This document shows, piece after piece, positions 25,190 through 33,294 of a stretch of 64,000 nucleotides of DNA (position 1 is its first letter; each line of letters starts with the position of its first letter). The translations under genes were made by a program, and so were the position numbers. This DNA is from M0108 sp963841065 (lineage in GTDB: Bacteria > Pseudomonadota > Gammaproteobacteria > Chromatiales > Chromatiaceae): assembly GCA_963841065.1 (NCBI GenBank), contig CAWJBI010000033.1, positions 86,475-150,474 on the forward strand, in the 5' to 3' direction. The notes beneath the pieces were generated by a model. The model ran no database searches, was not told where the DNA came from, and was given only the letters and a program-made list of their open reading frames with translations.

Positions 25190-26227
25190 ATGCTTACAGA
25201 ACGTTATGAACTGCCGGAAGGACTCCTGGACCAAGACAGCCGCGGTCTAGAGGCATGCCTGGGGGGGCCGACCCTCATCCATCTTCCTGGCAAACGCCAA
25301 CCGGCCCTCTTTATATCGGTCTTGCAGCATGGTAACGAGACCAGTGGCTGGGATGCCCTCCGTGCCCTCTTGCGCCAGCGCCTGGAACGGTGGGGGGATC
25401 TGCGGCTGCCTCGCGCCCTGAGCCTCTTCATCGGCAATGTCGCGGCCGCCGCCCAGGGGCTTCGCCACCTGCCCCATCAGCCGGACTACAACCGGGTCTG
25501 GCCTGGCAGCGAACTGGCCCCTACCCCGGAGCACGACCTCATGCAAAGGGTAATAGACAGCCTGCGCGACCGGGGCCTGTTTGCCAGCATCGACATCCAC
25601 AACACGACCGGCATCAACCCCCACTACGGCTGCGTCACCCACCTTGACGGTCGATCCCTACACCTGGCCGCCCTCTTCAGCCGCACCCTGGTTTACATCC
25701 TCCACTCCAAGGGCGTCCAGGCCACCGCCATGGGCGCCCTTTGCCCAGCGGTAACCCTGGAGTGCGGCAAGGTTGGTGAAAAACACGGGGTGAGCCATGC
25801 CCAGGAATACATCGATGCCTGCCTGCACCTTTCCGACCTGCCCGGGCACCCGGTCCCCCCCCAGGATATCGACCTCTACCACACCGTAGCCCAGGTCCAG
25901 GTGCGGGATGACCACAACTTCACCTATGAGCCGGGGCAGGCCGATCTCATCCTGGCGCCGGATCTGGAAGGCTTCAACTTTTGCGAACTAGCCCCCGGCA
26001 CCAGCTTTGGCCGGGTGATAACCCAAGGCAGGGGGGTCCCGATCCGGGTGCGCGATGCAAGAGGGGGCGATGTGACGGCGCGCTATTTCCATATCGAGGA
26101 CGGCGAATTACGCCTATCCCGGGCGACCATGCCCACCATGCTTACGCGAGACGAAACCATTATCCGCCAGGATTGCCTGTGCTACCTGATGGAACCCTAT
26201 CAGGACCCGGTGCCGCATCCGGCGTGA
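25190..26227 (+). CDS. M14/succinylglutamate desuccinylase-aspartoacylase-like protein
   Basis: A 345-residue zinc-dependent hydrolase. The zinc motif H-G-N-E is in ISVLQHGNETSGWDALRALL, the third ligand His in DIHNTTGINPHYGC, and the catalytic Glu probably in PAVTLECGKVGEKHGVSHAQ. A C-terminal beta domain follows (EPGQADLILAPDLEGFNFCE). Relatives cleave acyl-amino acids (AstE, aspartoacylase) or peptides. The ATG at 25190 (MLTERYELPEG) is preferred to an upstream GTG or ATG-like start at 25145, which adds unrelated residues. It lies 32 bp after the glutamate-cysteine-ligase-like gene, hinting at a shared gamma-glutamyl substrate. Confidence 0.8.
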   Translation: MLTERYELPEGLLDQDSRGLEACLGGPTLIHLPGKRQPALFISVLQHGNETSGWDALRALLRQRLERWGDLRLPRALSLFIGNVAAAAQGLRHLPHQPDYNRVWPGSELAPTPEHDLMQRVIDSLRDRGLFASIDIHNTTGINPHYGCVTHLDGRSLHLAALFSRTLVYILHSKGVQATAMGALCPAVTLECGKVGEKHGVSHAQEYIDACLHLSDLPGHPVPPQDIDLYHTVAQVQVRDDHNFTYEPGQADLILAPDLEGFNFCELAPGTSFGRVITQGRGVPIRVRDARGGDVTARYFHIEDGELRLSRATMPTMLTRDETIIRQDCLCYLMEPYQDPVPHPA

Positions 26228-26393
26228 ACGCGGCGGCTGCATTGGTCGGCCTTGATGATTATTCTTGCCACCTCGGTAGCCTTACCGCAGGGCGATGCGC
26301 CACTGCCTCCGGCGCAATGGCGGAACCGCTGATGCCTTCCGCCCTACCGCCCTTTGGGCGCGGCCAATGGCCCCAAATCAAGAGGTCACTACT

Positions 26394-28214
26394 TTGAAAG
26401 CTTGGTCAATAGATCCGATTCCCGTCGAGGACATGGCGACGTTAGACGGCATCTTCCTGGAACGGGTCCGGTGCTCACCTTTGCGCATCGCCTACCGCTG
26501 GTTCGATCGCGTCCTGGGCGGCTGGCGGCAGATGACCTGGGCCGAGATGGGGCACGAGGTGGCACGGTGGCGGCAGGCCCTCGGGGGCGAGGAGTTGCAG
26601 CCCGGCGATCGCGTCGCACTGCAATTGCGAAACTGTCCTGAATGGGTGATCTTCGACCAGGCCGCGCTGTCCCTGGGCCTGGTCACGGTGCCCCTCTACA
26701 CCGACGACCGGGCCGATAACGCCGCAGAGATCCTGCGGGACGCGGGCGTCAAACTCCTGCTCATGCAGGATGCCAACCGCTGGAAGCGATTGGCCCCCAT
26801 GATCGGTACGGCCAAGATACTCAGGCGTGTTTTGCTGCTCGACGGCAACGAGGAGTCCAAGCGCCTCGCGGTGGAGGACCGGCGCCTCGCCGTCGTTCTC
26901 AAATGGCTGCCAGCGAGCGGCCCTGACTGGCCACGGCGTACAGCGGACCCGAACGGCCTGGCCAGTATCGTCTATACCTCTGGAACCACGGGTCGGCCCA
27001 AGGGCGTCATGCTGAGCCACCGCAATATCCTCAGCAACGCCCAAGCCATTCTCTCGCTGGTCGATGTCTATCAGGAAGATGTCTTTCTGTCATTCCTGCC
27101 CCTGTCGCACATGTTGGAGCGCACCGGCAGCTATATTCTGCCGATGATAGCGGGGAGCACCGTGGCCTATGCCCGCTCGGTGGCGCAATTGGGCGAGGAC
27201 ATGCAGACCATAGCACCCAGCGTCATCATTGCCGTGCCCCGGGTGTTCGAGCGGGTTCATGCCCGTATCGGCGCTCAGCTACGCACCCGCCCGGCCTTCA
27301 TCGGCCGCCTGTTTGATTTGACCGTCGCGGCTGGCTGGCGCGATTTCGAGCGCAAGCAGAGTCGGGGCGGCTGGCACCCCTTGCTCCTGCTGTGGCCTCT
27401 GCTGAGGCGCGTGATTGGCCAGCCCGTGCTCGACAAGTTCGGTGGGCGCATGCGCGCCGCGGTCAGCGGTGGCGCCCCCCTGCCCTTCGAGGTCGCCCAC
27501 CTCCTCGTCGGGCTTGGACTGCCGCTCATCCAGGGCTATGGACTCACGGAGACGAGCCCGGTCATCGCCGTAAACCCACTTGAAAACAATAGGCTGGATA
27601 GTGTCGGCGTGCCTTTGAGGGGCATGGAGGTGCGGCTCGGCGCCGACAGCGAACTGCAGGTCAAAGGCCCTGGCGTCATGCTGGGCTACTGGAATAACCC
27701 CGACGCCACCGTCGAGGTGCTGGGCGTTGATGGCTGGCTGCGCACCGGCGACCAGGCGCGCATCGAAGGTCGGCACCTTTATATCACCGGTCGCATTAAA
27801 GATATTCTGGTGCTGTCTAATGGTGAGAAGGTGTCGCCGGCGGACATGGAAATGGCTATCGGGCTGGACCCCCTCTTTGAGCAGGTCCTGATTGTCGGCG
27901 AGGGCCACCCCTTCCTGGCCGCCTTGCTCGTCCTGGATGCGAATTCCTGGCCGCCCCTGGCCCGGGAATTTGGCCTGGACCCGGAATCCAGGGACAGCCT
28001 GGCCAACCCCCTGCTGCTCAAGGCCATGCTCAAACGCGTGCGGGATGCCCTCGGGAACTTTCCAGGCTATGCCAAGATCCGCCGCGTATTACTCCTGCTC
28101 GATCCCTGGACCATCGATAACGGGCTCATGACACCAACCCTGAAATTCAGGCGCAACCGAGTTATCGCACAATATCATGCTGAAATTTCGCATCTTTATG
28201 AGTCTGGGACTTGA
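26394..28214 (+). CDS. Long-chain fatty-acid-CoA ligase (AMP-forming)
   Basis: An adenylate-forming enzyme of about 606 residues. P-loop YTSGTTGRPKGVMLSH, A5 motif QGYGLTETSPVIAVNP, A7 GDQARIEG (TGD), A8 ITGRIKDILVLSNGEKVSP and PSVIIAVPRVFERV are typical of FadD15-like long-chain acyl-CoA synthetases. The TTG at 26394 is the best start: AGAGGT lies 7 bp before it and homology begins at once (WSIDPIPVEDMATLDGIFLE). An ATG at 26367 lacks a ribosome site. The 166-bp gap before it holds only a small palindrome (gccctttgggc). It is intact and is the last gene before the mobile island. Confidence 0.88.
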   Translation: MKAWSIDPIPVEDMATLDGIFLERVRCSPLRIAYRWFDRVLGGWRQMTWAEMGHEVARWRQALGGEELQPGDRVALQLRNCPEWVIFDQAALSLGLVTVPLYTDDRADNAAEILRDAGVKLLLMQDANRWKRLAPMIGTAKILRRVLLLDGNEESKRLAVEDRRLAVVLKWLPASGPDWPRRTADPNGLASIVYTSGTTGRPKGVMLSHRNILSNAQAILSLVDVYQEDVFLSFLPLSHMLERTGSYILPMIAGSTVAYARSVAQLGEDMQTIAPSVIIAVPRVFERVHARIGAQLRTRPAFIGRLFDLTVAAGWRDFERKQSRGGWHPLLLLWPLLRRVIGQPVLDKFGGRMRAAVSGGAPLPFEVAHLLVGLGLPLIQGYGLTETSPVIAVNPLENNRLDSVGVPLRGMEVRLGADSELQVKGPGVMLGYWNNPDATVEVLGVDGWLRTGDQARIEGRHLYITGRIKDILVLSNGEKVSPADMEMAIGLDPLFEQVLIVGEGHPFLAALLVLDANSWPPLAREFGLDPESRDSLANPLLLKAMLKRVRDALGNFPGYAKIRRVLLLLDPWTIDNGLMTPTLKFRRNRVIAQYHAEISHLYESGT

Positions 28215-28346
28215 ACTCATGATCTCAGAGGGAAATCTCCCTGGACCAGCCTGAACTAAAGCAGCCTCTGTTACGTTTGGTGTGGGTAGCAGCTTTATCC
28301 CCGCCCACAAGCCCTCAGCTGAGGGCCTATCAAAAATTGGTGGTGG

Positions 28347-28486
28347 GGCCTGTGGCGTTGTGGGCGAGAGGCCCGCGAGTGTGGGCAAGTGGGGGGCAAC
28401 CCGCCCGAGCGGGTTGTCCCCCACTTGCCCACACGTCCCGCAGGGCGCAGGCCGATCCGTAGGACGCGTCCACAACGCCACAGGCC
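28347..28486. repeat. Large nested inverted repeat (140 nt) before the ISL3 transposase
   Basis: Outer arms ggcctgtggcgttgtgg (28347-28363) and its perfect complement (28470-28486) enclose an inner hairpin with 26-nt arms (28379-28404 and 28409-28434, one G-T mismatch, loop CCGA). The outer stem ends 19 nt before the transposase start. It may be the left end of the insertion sequence, or an RNA structure limiting transposase translation. It occupies most of the 290-bp gap after the acyl-CoA ligase. Confidence 0.75.
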
Positions 28487-28505
28487 AATCGCGTGAGGGT
28501 CCGAC

Positions 28506-29286
28506 ATGAAGCCAACTTCTTCCTCCCTGTTCACCCTGGCCCTGGGTCTGCAAGCCCCCTGGGCGGTCAGCGCAGTCGCCTTTGATGCTGATGCCGGGCG
28601 ACTCGACCTGCAGGTGTCTTTTCAACCCGGCGCCCGCTTCACATGTCCCCAGTGCGGTGCCGAGCAGCAACCGGTCCATGACACCCTGGAGCGGGAATGG
28701 CGTCACCTTAACTTCTTTCAGTATCAGGCCTATCTCCAGGCTAAGGTGCCGCGCGTGCGCTGCGTGGCGTGCGGCAAGACCACCCAGGTGCCGGTGCCGT
28801 GGGCGCGGGAGGGCGGCGGCTTCAGCCTGCTCATGGAGGCCTTGATGGTCACCCTGATCAAAGCCATGCCGATGCGCCAGGTGGCGCAGTTGCTGGCGGT
28901 TAGTGATCCACGCATCTGGCGTATCCTCGATCACTATGTGGATAACGCCCGTGCCCAGGAAGACTTTTCCGGGGTGACGACGATCGGTCTGGACGAGACC
29001 GCCGCGCGGCGCGGCCATCACGACATCAGCTTGTTCCACGATCTCGACGCCGGCCGTCTGTTGTTTGCCTGCGCGGGGCGCACCGGGCGTGGTCGCCCCA
29101 TTCGCCGATGACCTGGATGCCCATGACGGCTGCGCAGAGAACCTCACCGCGGCCTGCATCGACATGTCCACCCGCTACCGCGCGGGCCTGGCGGAACACC
29201 TGCCCTGGGTCGACGTCACCTTCGACGAGTTCCACGTCATCCAGTTGGTGAACCGGGCGGTCGACGAGGTCCGGCGCCAGGACACG
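28506..29286 (+). pseudogene. ISL3-family transposase, frameshifted and truncated
   Basis: The ATG at 28506 has GAGGGT upstream. The protein reads a zinc-ribbon (FTCPQCGAEQQPVHDTLERE, RVRCVACGKTTQVPVPWARE), a helix-turn-helix (MPMRQVAQLLAVSDPRIWRI) and the start of the DDE core (VTTIGLDETAARRGHHDISL). Near 29080 a shift leads to FADDLDAHDGCAENLTAACI and DMSTRYRAGLAEHLPWVDVT, FDEFHVIQLVNRAVDEVRRQ, after which it stops abruptly at 29286. The third catalytic acid region and right end are missing, and the next gene's stop lies 4 bp away. Confidence 0.85.
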
Positions 29287-29289
29287 TAT

Positions 29290-30618
29290 TCACGCCCGCC
29301 GGTCAAATCCCGACCCGCGGAGTTTCCGTTGAGCGTAAAGGCTCATCAGCGGCGTTACCGAAATGCCGTGCAATACGATGGAGACGGCCACGACCGTCAG
29401 CGTGATGGCAATGATCTCTGCCGCCAGGCCGCGCGGCAGACCGTGGTTGATCGCGTACATCAGGTAGTAGATGGAACCGACGCCACGGATGCCGAACCAG
29501 GAAATCAACAGGCGCTGATCGCGCGACACCGGCGCCCCCAGCAAGCCCAGCCACACCGACACAGGGCGCACTACCAGGAACAGCAACGGCACAAACCAGA
29601 CCGCGCCAAATGGAATATCGATGTACGCAAGCATCGCGCCGACCACCAGCACCACCGCGATCTCGGCAATCCGCTCCAGTTGTTCGTTGAAGCCACGCAC
29701 CTCCTGCATCATGAAAGCGCTGGCATATTCCGAGTCGGTGGCGAGCGCTTCCTTTGCCTGCGTGCTCTGCAAACCGGTTTCCAGAACGGCCGAACCGGCG
29801 CTTTCCAGCGGCTGTTCCTTCACCCGTTGCAGCGCCAGGCCAGCGGCCAAAACGGCCAGGAAACCATAGGTCAGGCAGAGCACGGCCACGCCGTAGGAGA
29901 GCGCGATGAGGCCCAGCGCGAGAAATTCGTCGAGGCCGACCGACTCCTGATGGCGGCTGCGCAGATACACCACCAAACGCCCAATCAGCGTGCCCAGCGT
30001 GCCGCCGATCAGCAAACCGCCGGCGATGGCCCAAACCACGTCGAGCGCAACCCAGCGCCAGCCGAATGCGCCCAGATCGTGCAGACCGAGCAGCCCCAGG
30101 CCGAGCATGACGAACGGAAACGCGGCGCCGTCGTTGAAGCCGCCCTCCCCGGTCAGGCTAAAGCGCAAGCGATCACGGTCGCTCGCCTCGACCACTTGGA
30201 CATCGGAGGCCAGCACCGGGTCGGTCGGCGCCAGAATTGCGCCAAGCAGGATGGCGGCGCCCGGCGAAAAACCCAGGCCCAGCATCGCAATGGCGGCGAT
30301 CAGCGCCACCGTGAACGTCATCGAAACCAGCGCCAGACGCAGCGGTAACAGCCAGCGCCGATCGGTCAGGGGCAGACCGAGGCGGAGGCCGACGGCGAAC
30401 AGCGAAATCAGCACCGCCGCTTCCGCCACGCCTTCGAGAAAAGCCGTGTTGCTCAGCGGGTCGGGTGACATCTGCCCCAATCCGGCCGGCCCCAGCGCGT
30501 AGCCGACGGCCAGGTAAAGCATGGCTGTACTCAAAGGCAGCCGCCGCAGCGCCGTGCCCGATAACGCCATGGTGATCAACAGCGCGCCGATGATCAGCGC
30601 CCAGATAGCAAAGGACAT
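29290..30618 (-). CDS. Na+/H+ antiporter, CPA1 family
   Basis: A 442-residue inner-membrane transporter with about 12 helices. The conserved ion-binding region is in AILAPTDPVLASDVQV (TDP) and GEGGFNDGAAFPFVML (ND motif), as in NhaP/CPA1 proteins; GIRGVGSIYYLMYAIN near the end is the late arginine-containing helix. It probably exchanges Na+ or K+ for protons in pH or salt stress. The ATG at 30618 (MSFAIWALIIG) has GGCGGAAC upstream and removes nine unlikely residues. It sits between two transposase relics and its GC content looks lower than the housekeeping genes, so it was probably acquired. Confidence 0.88.
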   Translation of the reverse strand: MSFAIWALIIGALLITMALSGTALRRLPLSTAMLYLAVGYALGPAGLGQMSPDPLSNTAFLEGVAEAAVLISLFAVGLRLGLPLTDRRWLLPLRLALVSMTFTVALIAAIAMLGLGFSPGAAILLGAILAPTDPVLASDVQVVEASDRDRLRFSLTGEGGFNDGAAFPFVMLGLGLLGLHDLGAFGWRWVALDVVWAIAGGLLIGGTLGTLIGRLVVYLRSRHQESVGLDEFLALGLIALSYGVAVLCLTYGFLAVLAAGLALQRVKEQPLESAGSAVLETGLQSTQAKEALATDSEYASAFMMQEVRGFNEQLERIAEIAVVLVVGAMLAYIDIPFGAVWFVPLLFLVVRPVSVWLGLLGAPVSRDQRLLISWFGIRGVGSIYYLMYAINHGLPRGLAAEIIAITLTVVAVSIVLHGISVTPLMSLYAQRKLRGSGFDRRA

Positions 30619-31014
30619 GAGTTCCGCCTGATTCAAAATGCACAACGTCAGCGCGGCATGTCATCAAACATTGCCGCTGACCCTCGTCAAAAGGTACACA
30701 GGTTCCGCCTTGGGTTATGTGCGTCAGCAGACTGACCGGATGCACCGATTGCCCTGACGCTATTGCAGCGGAGCCAACGGGCTGCGAAATGCGAGGAAGT
30801 AAAGTGGACCCATGTCCATGACAGTTTTCCCCCGAGTTTAAGCTTGTCCGCCTTCTTCAATTGCAGCGGGTTGGCGCTGCCCCAGGTTCGGCGAGCCCCC
30901 CCCCGAATGATCACTCGCCAATGTCGGCTGCTGCGCGTGGTGTTCATCGGCGCTGTCAGGTGCGGGCGTACGCAGTAGATCGGCTAATTACGCCTATGCG
31001 CTGCTCACGAATTG
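30619..31014. other. Non-coding stretch between antiporter and transposase relic
   Basis: About 400 bp without a supported gene. A minus-strand open frame at 30687-30947 has no family resemblance and no ribosome site. A run of nine C bases occurs near 30897. It probably contains the decayed N-terminal part of the DUF4338-type relic that follows, but nothing there is recognisable. Confidence 0.4.
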
Positions 31015-32320
31015 TCGCGGGTGGAGGCCAAAGGCATCCTGCCCTGCCGACATCAGGTGCTGAACCAGGGCTCGCAATCCTGGCCTGGCGGCGGCGCAGA
31101 TGTAGGTCTGCCACCCGCTATGGGGCCACGTTACGTGCTGTTGGAAACGTTCGTCGACGAAAGCCGTATGCCGGTAAGGTCTACCAGAGACGCGAACTGC
31201 AGGTCAGGGGACCATGCCGGCTATGGTCCGGCAGGATCGAGTGTCGGCGCAAGGGCTTCTATTCCAGCCGTTGGCAGCGGACTGGCAGGCAGCAGTTGTA
31301 CACCCGGCTGCCACGGCGGCTGGGGTAGTCCCCGACGTCCGACGCTGGGCGAAGCAGGAATTTTGCCAGGTCGACTTTCACATCAGATACGCACCCGCTG
31401 ATACGCTTGGCGCAGGCCGTGGGCGAAAGCCGACGGCACGCCGCCCGCAGGCGTGAAGGCGATGCGGGGCAGTCGAAGGCGCCTATGTTTATTGCATAAC
31501 CCCCAAGTGATCTCCCGACCTTGCTCCAGCCTCAATACGCGCGAAGGTCAGGCGTATCGCCGCTGAACAGGAGTGCTGGTGATGCTGTACACACCAGCTT
31601 GACTATGCTGCCCATCCGGCACCACGTGCCTGGGGTGGATCAACGCACGTGCCGACGGAGCGCTGCGCTCAATGTCCACGATACGCTGGCTTCACCCCAC
31701 AAGGGTGCCATTGGAGGTAGTGGATATCAGGTGTTCGCGCGCAACCCGCGATCCTGGGTAAGCCAGGGCGCAGACGTTCAATCGAAGTGAATGAAGCGGG
31801 CGCTGGCTGACATAGTTATAGCACACAGCGCGCTGGACCGCTGTGCTCGATACCGAATTCTTAGTATCGCCGACCGAGAGGCTGATCTTTACGAATTGTT
31901 CCAAGGGCCGCGCAGACGCCACAGCGGGCCGGACTGCTGATCACGCCAACGCACGCGACAGCGCTGTATCGCTGAAGGGTGAGGAATGACCCGCAGTGGG
32001 ACCACTGGCAGAACCGGTGACCGGGTTCCTGCACTGGCCATACGCATGCAGCGGCGGCGTGGGGCGGGTCGCCGCGATTGGCCCTGCGCTATTCCACATC
32101 GACCTGCAACCGCCGAAAGGACTCGGTGCGACCAGGCCCTACCGCTGTAAGCCGATCTACGTCGTCGATCCGCTGCCCGCCGCCGGACCAAAAAGCCTTG
32201 GAGTGGCTCTGCTCAACTGTGTCTTACTGCCACGGGATGAGCCTGGAACCTGGCAGTGATATGCCGCGCGGGCAAATGAGTCTTTACCGACTAAAAGCGG
32301 CCGCCGCCGGACAGGAGGGG
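31015..32320 (+). pseudogene. Decayed DUF4338 (DruA-like)/IS4-type transposase relic
   Basis: No long frame is intact, but pieces in order resemble a DUF4338-IS4 fusion transposase. PRYVLLETFVDES in one frame continues as KPYAGKVYQRRELQVRG in the next, like VLLETFVD...YAGTxYxAANW...G of DUF4338. WAKQEFCQVDF (31350) resembles the start of Tn5/IS4-type transposases (WAExEF). LFHIDLQPPKGLG and QKALEWLCSTVSY (32080-32220) resemble the LRPPK...PxEWLLLT region near the C-terminus. Multiple stops and shifts exclude function. Assigned from recalled consensus; a profile search of the six-frame translation would decide it. Confidence 0.5.
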
Positions 32321-32775
32321 GCCTGACCGGGAATTATGATAAGAAATTTGTTGTTGTTGCGCCGCAAGCGTCCTCAGCCCACGCCGGCGTTGGTGCAGCG
32401 CAGTGTGGGCAAAGCTGGTCTGCCGTAGTGGAAGGACCTGATCCGTTCGGTCGCTGGTGACTCGTCACGGTGCGTGCGCGGACGCCGCCGGCCGGAGACT
32501 AGACTAACCGACAGCAGTCGGCCAAAAGTGGAGCCCGGGGAGGAACCAACCTGTGCCGGCAATGGGAAGGTAGCCTCCTCTCACCGACCGGAATCCAATC
32601 CAGTCTGGTCCCTTGGGTTCCCTGGCTGGAACGTATCTCCTACGCCACGCTCGCACTGGCGTAACTCTTGGCATACGTCGAGATCAGCTTGGTGACCGCT
32701 TTGAAGCGCCGCAGCGGTTGCACAATAGGCAAATGGGCGAACGGGGCCAGACCATTCGATCGAACCCCGCCATTC
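32321..32775. other. Non-coding stretch after the relic
   Basis: About 450 bp with short overlapping frames only. No RNA gene, terminator or protein family is recognised. It may be the degenerated right end of the IS4-type relic; the housekeeping sequence resumes at the darP stop codon (32776). Confidence 0.4.
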
Positions 32776-33294
32776 TCAGGCCAAGGCCTCCCGCAGAAAA
32801 CGGAACAGACGGCGATCGCCCTCGTGCTTGCCTTGCTCGCGGTCCTTGCGGGCGGCGCGGATCAGGGTCCGCAGTTGATGGCGATCCACCTGGGGGTATT
32901 CGTCCAGCAAGGCCCCCAGGGCCACGTCCCCTGCCGCGATGAGGCGCTCGCGCCAACCCTCCAGGAGGTGGAGACGGTTGGCCTCTTCCTGTCTCTGGTG
33001 CTCCTGACCCTGCAGCAGGTCCGTGACGGTGGCCATGTCGTCCCGGGCCAGCAGGTTGGCGATGCGCTTGTAGTGGCGTCCCAGGACGCGGATGTCCTTG
33101 ATGCGCGCCGTCTCCTCGATGGCGGCCCAGGTGGCGGCGCTCAACTCCAGACGTTCCAGCTCATGCCGGGGCAGGGACAGGAGGCGTTTCGCCAGATCCT
33201 GGAGGACATGGTGCTCGCGCTTGACCTGGCTCTTGCTCGGGCCATCGTAGCGGGACTCTTCGGGGGGGTCTTGCCGCTCATGGGCATGCTTCAT
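32776..33294 (-). CDS. darP: DarP (YjgA/DUF615), 50S assembly factor
   Basis: A 172-residue, strongly helical and charged protein. Conserved stretches: PSKSQVKREHHVLQDLAKRL (the SKSQ.KRE..ALQ signature), LSLPRHELERLELSA, RIKDIRVLGRHYKRIANLLA and HQLRTLIRAARKDREQGK. In E. coli DarP binds 50S precursors and helps active-site maturation. The ATG overlaps the recJ stop (ATGA, 33291-33294), so the start is clear and the genes are coupled; the longer upstream frame is antisense-like noise. It is the last gene before the mobile island. Confidence 0.92.
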   Translation of the reverse strand: MKHAHERQDPPEESRYDGPSKSQVKREHHVLQDLAKRLLSLPRHELERLELSAATWAAIEETARIKDIRVLGRHYKRIANLLARDDMATVTDLLQGQEHQRQEEANRLHLLEGWRERLIAAGDVALGALLDEYPQVDRHQLRTLIRAARKDREQGKHEGDRRLFRFLREALA

